The notes under the pieces were generated by a model. It was not told the DNA's origin, searched no databases, and saw only the letters and a list, made by a program, of their open reading frames with translations. A program made the translations under genes and the position numbers. DNA of 64,000 nt from Epidermidibacterium keratini (GTDB lineage: Bacteria > Actinomycetota > Actinomycetes > Mycobacteriales > Antricoccaceae), in contig NZ_CP047156.1 in NCBI RefSeq assembly GCF_009834025.1, forward strand, positions 2,108,001-2,172,000. The letters are read 5' to 3'. This document shows, piece by piece, positions 32,879 to 41,255 of the stretch (the first letter of the stretch is position 1; each line of letters opens with the position of its first letter).

Positions 32879-33169
32879 GTGCGTCATTACGAAATGATGG
32901 TCATCCTCGACCCGCAGGTTGACGACCGTACCGTCGGAACGCAGCTCGAGCGGTTCCTGGCGATCGTCACCAAGGACGGTGGCACCGTCGACAACGTCGA
33001 TATTTGGGGCCGACGCCGTTTCACCTACGAGATCAAGAAGCATGCTGAGGGCATCTACGCCGTCATCGACATGCAGGCCACGCCGCAGACGGTCGCCGAG
33101 CTCGACCGCCAGCTCAATCTCAACGAGCTGATCCTGCGCACCAAGGTCATCCGTCCCGAGATTCGGTAG
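32879..33169 (+). CDS. rpsF: 30S ribosomal protein S6
   Basis: This 96-residue S6 protein begins (M)[18 protein letters not shown] and has [18 protein letters not shown] and a C-terminal [10 protein letters not shown]. It binds the platform of the 30S subunit with S18. The GTG at 32879 is chosen: AGGAGG ends 11 bases before it, while an in-frame GTG at 32867 overlaps the RBS itself. The order rpsF-ssb-rpsR-rplI-dnaB is the conserved actinobacterial arrangement. Confidence 0.97.
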   Translation: MRHYEMMVILDPQVDDRTVGTQLERFLAIVTKDGGTVDNVDIWGRRRFTYEIKKHAEGIYAVIDMQATPQTVAELDRQLNLNELILRTKVIRPEIR

Positions 33170-33284
33170 TCCATCCACACGTACGGCGTGTCGTCCACTT
33201 CGGACCCCTGTGCAGTGACAGAAGTCGCCGCGAGCCGGTAGACACTACACACGCAGGCGCGTCGTACATCGAGAGGAATCCACC

Positions 33285-33767
33285 ATGGCAGGCGAAACCG
33301 TCATCACGGTCGTTGGCAACCTGACCGCAGACCCCGAGCTGCGGTTCACCCCGTCAGGGGCTCCGGTCGCCAACTTCACTATCGCGTCGACCCCGCGCAC
33401 CTTCGATCGCCAGAGCGGCGAGTGGAAGGACGGCGAGGCGCTGTTCATGCGCTGCAGCATCTGGCGGCAGGCGGCAGAGAGCGTCGCCGACTCGCTCACC
33501 AAGGGCACGCGAGTGGTGGCCACCGGCCGGCTCAAGCAGCGTTCGTTTGAGACCAAGGAAGGCGAGAAGCGCACCGTGGTCGAGATGGACGTCGATGAGA
33601 TCGGTCCCTCCCTGCGTTACGCGACCGCCAAGGTCACCAAGGCTTCCCGCGGCTCCGGCGGCGGGGGCGGCGGCTACGGCGGTGGCGGCGGCCAGTCCGA
33701 GGACCCCTGGGGTTCGGCACCGGCTGCCGGCGGCGGCGGTGGATTCAGCGACGAACCGCCCTTCTAA
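33285..33767 (+). CDS. ssb: Single-stranded DNA-binding protein
   Basis: This 160-residue SSB has an OB fold ([57 protein letters not shown]), a Gly-rich linker, and the acidic tail ending DEPPF that recruits repair proteins. It protects single-stranded DNA in replication. RBS GAGAGGAA precedes the ATG. The 115-bp gap from rpsF suggests an additional promoter. Confidence 0.97.
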   Translation: MAGETVITVVGNLTADPELRFTPSGAPVANFTIASTPRTFDRQSGEWKDGEALFMRCSIWRQAAESVADSLTKGTRVVATGRLKQRSFETKEGEKRTVVEMDVDEIGPSLRYATAKVTKASRGSGGGGGGYGGGGGQSEDPWGSAPAAGGGGGFSDEPPF

Positions 33768-33830
33768 GCACCCGCGGTCAGTCCGGGACGACCCGGCGTA
33801 CGCCGCACCCATTCATCAGGAGTAAACTCC

Positions 33831-34067
33831 ATGGCTAAGCCAGTCATTCGCAAACCGAAGAAGAAGCCCAACCCGCTGTTCGCGGCCGAGATCGAGTACA
33901 TCGATTACAAGGACACCGCGATGCTGCGCAAGTACATCTCTGACCGCGGCAAGATCCGTGCCCGCCGCGTCACCGGTGTGACCTCGCAGCAGCAGCGCCA
34001 GCTCGCCAAGGCGATCAAGAACGCCCGCGAGATGGCCCTGCTGCCCTACACGAGCACCGCTCGCTAA
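33831..34067 (+). CDS. rpsR: 30S ribosomal protein S18
   Basis: This 78-residue S18 has [39 protein letters not shown] and [11 protein letters not shown] near the C-terminus, and pairs with S6 on the 30S platform. RBS AGGAG lies before the ATG. No zinc-binding CxxC is present in the basic N-terminus, so this is the zinc-independent type. Confidence 0.97.
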   Translation: MAKPVIRKPKKKPNPLFAAEIEYIDYKDTAMLRKYISDRGKIRARRVTGVTSQQQRQLAKAIKNAREMALLPYTSTAR

Positions 34068-34079
34068 GGGGTTAGGGAA

Positions 34080-34535
34080 ATGTCCAACATGAAGCTCATC
34101 CTGACCAACGAGGTCAGCGGCCTCGGCGCCCCCGGCGACGTGGTTGAGGTCAAGGGTGGTTACGCCCGCAACTACCTCATCCCGCGCGGGTTCGCGATGC
34201 TCGCGACCAAGGGTGCGGAGAAGCAGATCGCGCAGATCAAGCGGGCCCGCGAGGTGCGTGACGTCCGCGATCTGGACCACGCCAAGCAGATCGCGGCCGA
34301 GCTCGCCGCCCTCACCGTGCGCCACGCTGCGCGCGCGGGCGACGACGGCCGACTGTTCGGCTCGCTGACCGCCACCGACGTCGTCGAGGCCGTCTCCGCC
34401 GCTGGCGGTCCGCAGCTGGACCGCCGCCGCATCGAGCTGCCCGGTCACGTCAAGACGACCGGCAAGCACGAGGTGTCGGTGAAGATCCATGAGGATGTCA
34501 CCGGCCGCTTCACCATCGAGGTCGTGCCCGGCTAG
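34080..34535 (+). CDS. rplI: 50S ribosomal protein L9
   Basis: This 151-residue L9 has the N-terminal domain MKLILTNEVSGLGAPGDVVEV and YARNYLIPRGFAMLAT, a connecting helix rich in Lys/Arg/Glu, and a C-terminal domain with DGRLFGSLTATDVVEAV and RRIELPGHVKTTGKHEV. The ATG at 34080 adds MSN before the usual MKLIL start at 34089; either may be used. It follows rpsR by 12 bp. Confidence 0.96.
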   Translation: MSNMKLILTNEVSGLGAPGDVVEVKGGYARNYLIPRGFAMLATKGAEKQIAQIKRAREVRDVRDLDHAKQIAAELAALTVRHAARAGDDGRLFGSLTATDVVEAVSAAGGPQLDRRRIELPGHVKTTGKHEVSVKIHEDVTGRFTIEVVPG

Positions 34536-34546
34536 TACGCCTGTTT

Positions 34547-34589
34547 GTCGAGTACGCCGTCACCCCGCGCGGGTGGCGGCGTACTCGAC
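34547..34589 (+). terminator. Hairpin terminator of the rpsF-rplI operon
   Basis: GTCGAGTACGCCG (34547-34559) pairs with CGGCGTACTCGAC (34577-34589), and CACC/GGTG extends the stem inside. It begins 11 bases after the rplI stop and separates the ribosomal genes from dnaB. Confidence 0.75.
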
Positions 34590-34677
34590 GTTTGGGGCGG
34601 TGACGCCTGGGGATACTGGCCGGTAACCCCCCTTGCGAAGGGCCCGCGACGCGCGGTATAGGAGCCTGCAGCGGGGG

Positions 34678-34841
34678 ACAAAAAATTCTGGAAAGAAGTT
34701 TTCATCCACAAGCTGTGATTGGCAAAAACCCAGGTCATCGGCCATGTGAATTGATATACACAGCCTCATCCACAGGCTCGATCACAGGCCGTCCGCGTGT
34801 CGTCCACAGGCCCGCCGCGTGTCGCGCACACGTTGTCCACA
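34678..34841 (+). other. AT-rich segment with four DnaA-box-like sites upstream of dnaB
   Basis: Four same-strand nonamers fit the actinobacterial DnaA box: TCATCCACA (34702), TCATCCACA (34766), TCGTCCACA (34800) and TTGTCCACA (34833, perfect consensus). An unusually AT-rich stretch (34678-34760) including GACAAAAAATTCTGG and TTGATATACA adjoins them. It lies in the 495-bp non-coding gap between rplI and dnaB. It may be a DnaA-controlled dnaB promoter, a DnaA-titration site, or an origin-like element; dnaA and dnaN are not adjacent. Confidence 0.55.
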
Positions 34842-35030
34842 GGTCTGTGCACATCGAGAGTTGTCGATGCCTGCCAGGCGGGCCTATCTTTGCTGGCGGC
34901 CCTCTCCGACGGCCACGAGTCTTCAGTCCATGTCTGCCCCATCTGTCACAGTCGCGGCATGCCACATGAGGTCTCTCTGACCGGGGAGCAGCCACACCGG
35001 TCGGGTCGTCGAGCGAAGGGGAGTGCGGGC

Positions 35031-36419
35031 GTGAGTGCAGTCGCCACCGAGGAGTACGCCGAGCCACGGGATTGGGACAGCAACGACCGCCAGCCGCCGC
35101 AGGACGTCGCCGCGGAGCAGTCCGTGCTCGGCGGCATGATGCTCTCCAAGGACGCGATCGCCGACGTCGTGGAGACGCTGCGTCCGGACGACTACTACCG
35201 GCCCGCGCACCAGATGGTGCACGACGCGATCCTGGACCTTTACGGGCGCGGCGAGCCGGCCGACATCCTCACCGTCGGCGATGAGCTGACCAAGCGCGGG
35301 CTGCTGCTGCGCGTCGGCGGTCCGGCGTACCTGCACACCCTGATCAACCTCGTCCCGACCGCAGCCAACGCCGGGTTCTACGCGCAGATCGTCGCCGAGA
35401 AGGCGGTGCTGCGGCGGCTGGTCGATGCCGGCACCCGCATCGTGCAGATGGGCTACGGCGCGGCGACCGGCGAGCAGGAGGTCGGCGGTGAGATCGACGA
35501 GGTCGTCGACCGCGCGCAGGCGGCAATCTATGACGTGACGGAGCGGCGTACCACCGAGGACTACGTCGTGATCGGTGACCTGCTCGACCCGGTGATCTCC
35601 GAGATCGAGATGATCGGCGCGCACGGCCAGCTCGGCGGCATCCCGACGGGCTTCACCTCGCTCGATGACATCATCCAGGGCCTCTTCCCGGGGCAGATGA
35701 TCGTCGTCGCGGCGCGCCCCGGTATGGGCAAGTCGACGCTGGCGCTGGACTTCGTGCGCTCGTGCTCGCTGCGTCACGGCAAGGCCTCGGTGATCTTCTC
35801 GCTCGAGATGAGCAAGTCCGAGATCGCGATGCGCATGTTCTCGGCCGAGGCCGCGATCAAGCTCGGGCGCATCCGCTCGGGTGACCTCAACGATGACGAG
35901 TGGAGCAAGCTCACTCGCATCAGCGGCGACATCGCCGACAAGCCGCTGTTTATCGACGACTCGCCCAACATGTCGATGATGGAGATCCGCGCCAAGGCGC
36001 GGCGCCTGAAGCAGCAGCACGGCCTCAGCCTGATCGTGGTCGACTACCTGCAGCTGATGACGTCCGGCAAGCGGGTCGAGTCGCGCCAGCAGGAGGTCTC
36101 GGAGTTCTCCCGCGCACTGAAGTTGCTGGCCAAGGAGCTTGAGGTGCCGGTCGTGGCGATCAGCCAGCTGAACCGTGGCCCGGAGTCGCGCACCGACAAG
36201 AAGCCGATGCTGTCGGACCTGCGTGAGTCCGGCGCGATCGAGCAGGACTGCGACGTTGCGATCCTGATCAACCGTCCCGAGGTCTACGACAAGGACTCCG
36301 GGCGCGAGGGCGAGGCCGACCTGATCGTGGCCAAGCACCGTAACGGGCCGACCGGCGAGGCGCTGACGATCTTCCAGGGCCAGTTCAGCCGGTTCGCCGA
36401 CGCGGGCGGTTTCGACTAG
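35031..36419 (+). CDS. dnaB: Replicative DNA helicase
   Basis: This 462-residue DnaB loads at the fork and unwinds DNA as a hexamer. The N-terminal domain (PPQDVAAEQSVLGGMML, LRPDDYYRPAHQMVHDAI) is followed by the RecA-type ATPase with Walker A GMGKST (K234), IFSLEMSKSEIAMR, LIVVDYLQLM, ISQLNRGPESRTDKKP and LRESGAIEQDCDVA. There is no intein, unlike several mycobacterial DnaBs. The GTG at 35031 with GAAGGGGAG upstream is chosen over an open extension of 78 codons that looks non-coding. Confidence 0.96.
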   Translation: MSAVATEEYAEPRDWDSNDRQPPQDVAAEQSVLGGMMLSKDAIADVVETLRPDDYYRPAHQMVHDAILDLYGRGEPADILTVGDELTKRGLLLRVGGPAYLHTLINLVPTAANAGFYAQIVAEKAVLRRLVDAGTRIVQMGYGAATGEQEVGGEIDEVVDRAQAAIYDVTERRTTEDYVVIGDLLDPVISEIEMIGAHGQLGGIPTGFTSLDDIIQGLFPGQMIVVAARPGMGKSTLALDFVRSCSLRHGKASVIFSLEMSKSEIAMRMFSAEAAIKLGRIRSGDLNDDEWSKLTRISGDIADKPLFIDDSPNMSMMEIRAKARRLKQQHGLSLIVVDYLQLMTSGKRVESRQQEVSEFSRALKLLAKELEVPVVAISQLNRGPESRTDKKPMLSDLRESGAIEQDCDVAILINRPEVYDKDSGREGEADLIVAKHRNGPTGEALTIFQGQFSRFADAGGFD

Positions 36420-36431
36420 GCGCGCCGACGT

Positions 36432-36482
36432 GCGGTGGGTTCACCACCACTCGGCGCTCGGTATCGGTGGTGAACCCACCGC
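36432..36482. terminator. 17-bp perfect hairpin after dnaB
   Basis: GCGGTGGGTTCACCACC (36432-36448) pairs perfectly with 36466-36482. The convergent DinB-like gene ends inside this stem (stop at 36441-36443), so its last codons form part of the hairpin. dnaB stops 12 bp before it. Confidence 0.8.
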
Positions 36483-36893
36483 GCGTGGGCGCAGATCGGG
36501 TTGGTAGGGCAGTCCGAGGGCCGCGGCGAGCACGCCGGTCCGTGCGACGACCTCGACGAGTACGGCGGCGTACACCTCACCTACGGTGCGCTCGCCAACG
36601 TGAGCGGACGCCTCCAAGCGATCGAGCGCGGCGATGAGCTCGGCCGCCGTACGCCGATAGTGCCGGTCGTAGCCTCCGCCGTGCTCGTCCGGTGCCAGCA
36701 ACTGCGCCGGGTCGCCGGCATCGCTGGGATCGGTCCCGAGAACCGCGGTGAGAGCACGGTGCTGCTCGATGGCGCGCAGGTAGAGCTCGCCGATCGTGCC
36801 GTTGCCGAGGTCCTGATTCAGGTCCCCGGCGGTGACCTCCGAGAGGTACGCCGCGAAGTCCGTTGTGACAGTCTGCAGGATGGACGTGTCCAC
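36441..36893 (-). CDS. DinB/maleylpyruvate-isomerase-N-like protein
   Basis: This 150-residue helical protein resembles the actinobacterial DinB/mycothiol-dependent family: ILQTVTTDFAAYLSEVTAGDL, TIGELYLRAIEQHRALTAVL and a late VGEVYAAVLVEVVARTGVLA. Metal-binding histidines are fewer than in typical DinB proteins (EQHRA, DRHYR), so catalytic activity is uncertain. The GTG at 36893 lies six bases after AAGGAGG. It is divergent from a MarR gene, with two operators between, and is probably the target of that regulator. Confidence 0.68.
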   Translation of the reverse strand: MDTSILQTVTTDFAAYLSEVTAGDLNQDLGNGTIGELYLRAIEQHRALTAVLGTDPSDAGDPAQLLAPDEHGGGYDRHYRRTAAELIAALDRLEASAHVGERTVGEVYAAVLVEVVARTGVLAAALGLPYQPDLRPRAVGSPPIPSAEWW

Positions 36894-36932
36894 GCATGCC
36901 TCCTTGGTGGCCCGTGGCGCGAGTCTTAACCA

Positions 36933-36968
36933 TCTACCACGGTAGAGAATATCGTCTACCAAGGTAGA
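36933..36968. promoter_or_regulatory. Twin MarR operators
   Basis: Two palindromes of identical form, TCTACCACGGTAGA (36933-36946) and TCTACCAAGGTAGA (36955-36968), have centres 22 bp apart, about two helical turns. They fill the space between the divergent DinB-like and MarR genes, so one MarR dimer on each site would control both promoters. Confidence 0.8.
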
Positions 36969-36989
36969 CGATCGGAAGCGAGGTGTCCA

Positions 36990-37424
36990 TTGGCCGGTGA
37001 CGGTGACGTTGCTGACGAGCCGGATCTCGGTGCGCTCTTGGCCCGGCTGCTACCCCGTCTGGCCGCGCTCGAGGCGCCGATCCTGCAGGCCGAAGGCCTT
37101 TCGATGTGGGAGTACGCGATCGTCACCGAGCTGGCCTCTGGCGACGCGGTCTCGCAGGTTGAGCTGTCTGCGCGCACCCGCCGTGACCCGACCCGGCTCG
37201 GCCGGCATCTCGATGACCTCGCCGCCCGGAGCATTGTCGTCCGGGAGCGTTCTGCGGACGGGCGCCAGCGCACCGTGCGCCTCACCAAGCAGGGGCGGGC
37301 GGCGTACTCGCGCGTGAAGCAGGCCATCCGTCAGATCGAGGACGACCTGCTCACCGCCTCGCTGTCGGCGGCCGACGCGCGGCGCCTCCGGCAGATCCTC
37401 GCGCGCCTTGTCGCTCTCGACTGA
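36990..37424 (+). CDS. MarR family transcriptional regulator
   Basis: This 144-residue winged-helix regulator has LSMWEYAIVTELASGDAVSQ, VELSARTRRDPTRLGRHLDDL (recognition helix), RSIVVRERSADGRQRTVRLT (wing) and a C-terminal dimerisation helix. A TTG start is used. Two matching palindromes lie 22-57 bp upstream, so autoregulation is likely. The stop TGA lies in the first arm of a 22-bp hairpin. The ligand is unknown. Confidence 0.9.
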   Translation: MAGDGDVADEPDLGALLARLLPRLAALEAPILQAEGLSMWEYAIVTELASGDAVSQVELSARTRRDPTRLGRHLDDLAARSIVVRERSADGRQRTVRLTKQGRAAYSRVKQAIRQIEDDLLTASLSAADARRLRQILARLVALD

Positions 37425-37485
37425 TCTGCGGTGGAACCGGACACCCTAGAGCGCCCCTTGGGGGTCCGGTTCCACCGCAGATCAG
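37421..37485. terminator. 22-bp perfect hairpin carrying both convergent stop codons
   Basis: The arm 37421-37442 (starting CTGATCTGCGGTGG) is perfectly complementary to 37464-37485. The MarR stop (37422-37424) and the LysR stop (37482-37484) occupy equivalent positions in the two arms. The loop is 21 nt and no T-tract follows, so it would act in both directions. Confidence 0.85.
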
Positions 37486-38342
37486 TGTGCGAGGTCGAGG
37501 AAGGCGCGCGCGGCCGGGCTGGGGTTGAACTCGTTCCAGGCCAGGTACTCGAGCCGCTCGGGTCCATCGGTCACCGCGATACGCACCACCGGGGCAGCGG
37601 CCGGTACGACGCCCGGCGCCAACATGGCGACCGCGAGGTTGTGCTCGACCAGCCCCAGCATGAGATCGGCGGTTGTGGCCTCGAAGGCGACCGTGCGCAC
37701 CAACCCGGCCGCGGCAAACGCCAGCTCGGACTGCGCGCGTCCAGAGCTGCCGACCGGGAAGTCGACGAACGGCTCGTCGACGAGGTCGGCCAGGCGCACC
37801 CGGCGCCGCCCGGCCAGGCGGTGCGCCGTACTGACGATCGCGGTGAGCCGGTGCCGATCCAGCACGCGATGCGCCGTGTATGGCGGGGTCTGCGCGGCAA
37901 GTCCGAGCAGTGCGACGTCGAGCCGGCCGGCCTCCAGGTCGTCCTGCATCTGCTCGCTGGCTCCCACCGCGAGTGAGATCTGCACCTGCGGGTGGGCGGC
38001 GCGAAACCGCCCGAGTACGGCGGGGAGATCGAGCGCGGTCACCGTGGGGATCGCGCCGATTCGCAGCGGGCCGCGAATCTGCCCGACCGCCCCTGCGGCG
38101 TCCGAGGCGGCACGAGCGGCAGCGTCGAGGCATGCCTGGGCGGCCGGCAAGAAGGCCTCGCCTGCCGCGGTGACGTCAACGCGGCGGCTCGTCCGCGCAA
38201 ACAGAGTGACCCCGAGCTCTTTCTCCAGCGCCTTGACCTGGTGGCTCAGCGCCGACTGCGCGACGAAGCACTGCTCGGCGGCTCGGGTGAAGTTGCGGTG
38301 CTCGGCGACGGCCAGCACATAGCGCAGCTGTTGTAGCTCCAT
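37482..38342 (-). CDS. LysR family transcriptional regulator
   Basis: This 286-residue LTTR has MELQQLRYVLAVAEHRNF, TRAAEQCFVAQSALSHQVKA (HTH), LEKELGVTLFARTSRRVDVT and a periplasmic-binding-like effector domain (LRIGAIPTVTALDLP, LDVALLGLAA). The ATG at 38342 is chosen over one 36 bp upstream because it starts at the standard MELQQLR. A perfect inverted repeat lies directly upstream. The divergent EamA transporter is the likely target. Confidence 0.92.
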   Translation of the reverse strand: MELQQLRYVLAVAEHRNFTRAAEQCFVAQSALSHQVKALEKELGVTLFARTSRRVDVTAAGEAFLPAAQACLDAAARAASDAAGAVGQIRGPLRIGAIPTVTALDLPAVLGRFRAAHPQVQISLAVGASEQMQDDLEAGRLDVALLGLAAQTPPYTAHRVLDRHRLTAIVSTAHRLAGRRRVRLADLVDEPFVDFPVGSSGRAQSELAFAAAGLVRTVAFEATTADLMLGLVEHNLAVAMLAPGVVPAAAPVVRIAVTDGPERLEYLAWNEFNPSPAARAFLDLAH

Positions 38343-38343
38343 A

Positions 38344-38370
38344 CCATCGATCGTCCAGCACGATCGATGG
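38344..38370. promoter_or_regulatory. LysR-type operator between lysR and the EamA gene
   Basis: CCATCGATCG (38344-38353) and CGATCGATGG (38361-38370) are perfect inverted repeats around a 7-bp spacer and contain a T-N11-A arrangement. The site touches the LysR start codon, so bound protein would block lysR expression while it regulates the divergent transporter. Confidence 0.7.
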
Positions 38371-38421
38371 CATCGCAACTATGTCTTGGACTTATCGATC
38401 GCACAGGCCGAGGCTGGAGCC

Positions 38422-39339
38422 ATGAACTTGCGCCTCATCCTCGCGACCGCGACCGCTCCCATCGTCTGGGGTACGACGTACGCCGTCACCACCGAGCTGC
38501 TGCCACCCGGCCACCCGCTCTTTGCCGGGCTCATGCGTGCGCTGCCCGCGGGCCTGGTCGCCATCGCCCTGACCCGGGTGCTCCCGCGCGGCGACTGGTG
38601 GTGGAAGACGCTCGTACTCGGCGCGCTCAACATCGGTATGTTCTTTCCGCTGCTGTTCCTGACCGCTGAGCGCCTCCCCGGCGGCGTCGCCGCCACGCTC
38701 GGCGCGATCCAGCCCCTGGCAGTGGCCGCGCTCGCCGCCGGACTGCTCGGCGAACGCGTCACTTCGTGGCGCATCGGGTGGGGTGTGATGGGTGTCGTCG
38801 GTGTCGCGCTCGTCGTTCTGGGACCGGCTGCCCGGCTTGATCTGGTCGGCGTACTCGCCGGCCTCGGCGGCGCGCTGTCTATGGCCTTCGGCGTGGTGCT
38901 GTCCAAGAAGTGGGGACGGCCTGCGGGCGTGAGTGCGATGGGGTACGCCGGCTGGCTGCTGACTGCCGGCGGGCTGGTCCTTGCGATCCCGACGCTGGTC
39001 TTCGAAGGCCTGCCGGCCGAGCTGAGCGGCGCGGCGTACGGCGGCTACCTGTGGCTGGGTCTGGTCGGGGGCCTGATCGCCTACACGCTCTGGTTCCGGG
39101 GTATCGGCGTACTGCCGGCCGCACCCACCGCGATGCTAGGGATCCTCTCACCGCTGACGGCCACGGCCCTTGGTGTGCTGGTGCTCGGCGAGCGGCTGAG
39201 CTGGGTGCAGGGCCTCGGCGTGGCCGTCGCGATCACCGCGCTGCTGGCCAGCCAGCTGCCCGGTCCGCGCAGTGGTCCATATGGCGGTCGGCCCAGCCGC
39301 GCGGATCGGACGATCTCCAGCGCGACGGTCCCGAGCTAG
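38422..39339 (+). CDS. EamA/DMT family transporter
   Basis: This 305-residue membrane protein has about ten hydrophobic segments and two EamA repeats, typical of drug/metabolite exporters. It starts MNLRLILATATAPIVWGTTY and includes LGAIQPLAVAALAAGLLGE in the first repeat and LGILSPLTATALGVLVLGE in the second. The ATG at 38422 follows GCTGGAG. It is divergent from a LysR gene with a shared operator, a common arrangement for amino-acid or metabolite efflux. The substrate is unknown. Confidence 0.9.
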   Translation: MNLRLILATATAPIVWGTTYAVTTELLPPGHPLFAGLMRALPAGLVAIALTRVLPRGDWWWKTLVLGALNIGMFFPLLFLTAERLPGGVAATLGAIQPLAVAALAAGLLGERVTSWRIGWGVMGVVGVALVVLGPAARLDLVGVLAGLGGALSMAFGVVLSKKWGRPAGVSAMGYAGWLLTAGGLVLAIPTLVFEGLPAELSGAAYGGYLWLGLVGGLIAYTLWFRGIGVLPAAPTAMLGILSPLTATALGVLVLGERLSWVQGLGVAVAITALLASQLPGPRSGPYGGRPSRADRTISSATVPS

Positions 39340-39351
39340 ACCGCGCCAAAA

Positions 39352-39409
39352 CCGCACACCAGGCGGCGGGTCACGCAGATATCGCCGCCAACCGCGTTCT
39401 GGTGTGCGG
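39352..39409. terminator. Long hairpin between convergent EamA and monooxygenase genes
   Basis: CCGCACACCAG (39352-39362) pairs with CTGGTGTGCGG (39399-39409), and GGCGGCG (39363-39369) with CGCCGCC (39383-39389). The hairpin starts 12 bp after the EamA stop and ends 10 bp before the end of the convergent gene. Confidence 0.8.
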
Positions 39410-39419
39410 AATTGGCTCG

Positions 39420-41255
39420 TCAGCCAGACGGGGGAACCGCGGCGCCGTCGAACTCCAGGCCCTCGAAGCGGCCGTTCGTGCGCCAGTCGGCCACGTAATC
39501 GAAGAACGCGAGTGACCCGCCGGGGAAGCGCCCGGAGTTGAGCCGCTCGCGACGGCCTTCGTGCTGTCCCTCGTTGTTGTAGTAGCCGGGGGTGCAGTCC
39601 GGCCCGCCGACGATGCCCTTGGGGACGGTGAGCACGGACTCGACCCACGCGGCCTGCGCGGCGGCGGATGCCTCGACGGTGCGGGCGCCGCTAGCGCGAA
39701 GGTGCCCCAGGATCGCGGCGATGGTGAAGCCCTGGTCGGTGTAGTTGCTCGTGATGTTCGACAGCAGCGCCGAGCCTTGGGCGTGGCCGATGATGAAGAG
39801 GTTGGGGAAGCCATGGATGTGCATGCCCTGGAACGTCTGCATGCCCTCGGCCCACGTCTCGGTCAGGGTGCGGCCATCACGTCCGTAGACCTCCAGCCCC
39901 GACTTGAACGTGTACTCCGAATTGAACTCAAAACCGCTGGCATAGACGATCACGTCGAGCTCGTAGTGCACCCCGTCGACCCACACTCCGGTCTCGTCGA
40001 TCCGCTCGACGCCCCGGCCGTCGGTGTCGACCAGATGCACGTTGGGCCGGTTGTACGTCGGCAGGTAGTCGTCGTGGAAGCACGGCCGCTTGCAGTACTG
40101 CCGATACCACGCCTTCAGCTGCTGCGCGGTCTGCGGATCCTCGACGATCTCGTCGACCCGCGCGCGGATCCTGGTCATCTGCTCGTCGTCAGAGTCGTGG
40201 TACGCCGCCATGAAGTCCGCGTGGGTGAGTTCTGCGGGCGGTTTGTCCGAGGCGAGCATCCGCGCGACGATGCGTTTCGCGCCGTCGGTCCAGCCGTCGT
40301 GGACGAGGTCTTCCTCAGCGAGCCCGGTCGCCTGCAGCTGCACGAAGTTACGTAGCCACTTCGCCTGCCAGCCCGGCTCCAGAGCGGCGTACCACTGCGG
40401 GTCGATGGGATGGTTGCCGCGTACGTCGACCGCCGACGGCGTGCGCTGGAAGACGAACAGCTCGCCGCTGTCGCGACCGAGCTGCGGGATGCACTGCACG
40501 GCAGTGGCCCCGGTGCCGATGATTCCGACGCGCTTGTCAGCGAGCCGGGTCATCACGCCGCCGTCCCAGTCACCGCCGGTGACGTTGAAGTCCCAGCGCG
40601 CGGTGTGAAACGCCTCGCCTTGGTAAGTCTCGATCCCAGGTATACCTGGCAAGTGTGGACGGTTGAGCGGGCCGGTCCCCATGGCGACCGTCGTGGCGGT
40701 GAACTTGTCGCCCTCGCGGGTCCGCACGATCCACCGCGATGCGCTCTCGTCCCAGGTGAGCGATTCGAGATGCGTGCTGAACAGCGCGTGCGGGTAGAGG
40801 TCGTAGTGGCGGCCGATGCGCTGCGCGTGTGCGAGGATCTCTGGTCCGTGCACGTACTTGGCCGACGGCATGTGCCCGGTCTCCTCGAGCAGCGGCAGAT
40901 AGACCATCGCCGCCGTGTCGCACATGGCGCCGGGGAAACGGTTCCAGTACCAGACGCCGCCGAAGTCACCTCCGGCCTCCAGGATCCGGAAGTCGTCGAA
41001 GCCGGCCTCCTTGAGCCGCGCGCAGATCGTGAGACCGGCAAAACCGCCACCGATAAAGAGAAACTCGACGTGATCGTGCACTGTCTCGCGCGGCATGACG
41101 GCGGTGAAAGGGTCGGTGTCGGCGCTCGCGACGATCCCGTCGAGTGCGCGCCACTGCCGGATCCCATCCGAGCGCAACCGCTTCTCGCGCTCGACGGCGT
41201 ACTTGCGGTGCATGGCCTCGCGGTCAGTCGCATCGAGCACGGGTGGCTGCCTCAC
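39420..41255 (-). CDS. Baeyer-Villiger-type FAD monooxygenase
   Basis: This 611-residue two-dinucleotide-fold flavoprotein has the FAD loop GGGFAG at residues 69-74, the NADPH loop GTGATA in VGIIGTGATAVQ, and a BVMO fingerprint variant YQGEAFHTARWDF between them (usual F-x-G-x3-H-x3-W). An N-terminal extension of about 60 residues is like that of larger phenylacetone/steroid BVMOs. It would insert oxygen into a ketone to give an ester or lactone. It is coupled by GTGA overlap to the epimerase/dehydrogenase gene upstream. Confidence 0.9.
   Translation of the reverse strand: MRQPPVLDATDREAMHRKYAVEREKRLRSDGIRQWRALDGIVASADTDPFTAVMPRETVHDHVEFLFIGGGFAGLTICARLKEAGFDDFRILEAGGDFGGVWYWNRFPGAMCDTAAMVYLPLLEETGHMPSAKYVHGPEILAHAQRIGRHYDLYPHALFSTHLESLTWDESASRWIVRTREGDKFTATTVAMGTGPLNRPHLPGIPGIETYQGEAFHTARWDFNVTGGDWDGGVMTRLADKRVGIIGTGATAVQCIPQLGRDSGELFVFQRTPSAVDVRGNHPIDPQWYAALEPGWQAKWLRNFVQLQATGLAEEDLVHDGWTDGAKRIVARMLASDKPPAELTHADFMAAYHDSDDEQMTRIRARVDEIVEDPQTAQQLKAWYRQYCKRPCFHDDYLPTYNRPNVHLVDTDGRGVERIDETGVWVDGVHYELDVIVYASGFEFNSEYTFKSGLEVYGRDGRTLTETWAEGMQTFQGMHIHGFPNLFIIGHAQGSALLSNITSNYTDQGFTIAAILGHLRASGARTVEASAAAQAAWVESVLTVPKGIVGGPDCTPGYYNNEGQHEGRRERLNSGRFPGGSLAFFDYVADWRTNGRFEGLEFDGAAVPPSG

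Noticed and set aside
34797-35030. 78-codon N-terminal extension of DnaB with a CPICH motif
   Set aside because: Lies over DnaA-box-like DNA, lacks an RBS, and is absent from normal DnaB; the GTG at 35031 has a good RBS.
35031-36419. Intein in DnaB
   Set aside because: The helicase motifs are contiguous and the length of 462 residues is that of an intein-free protein.
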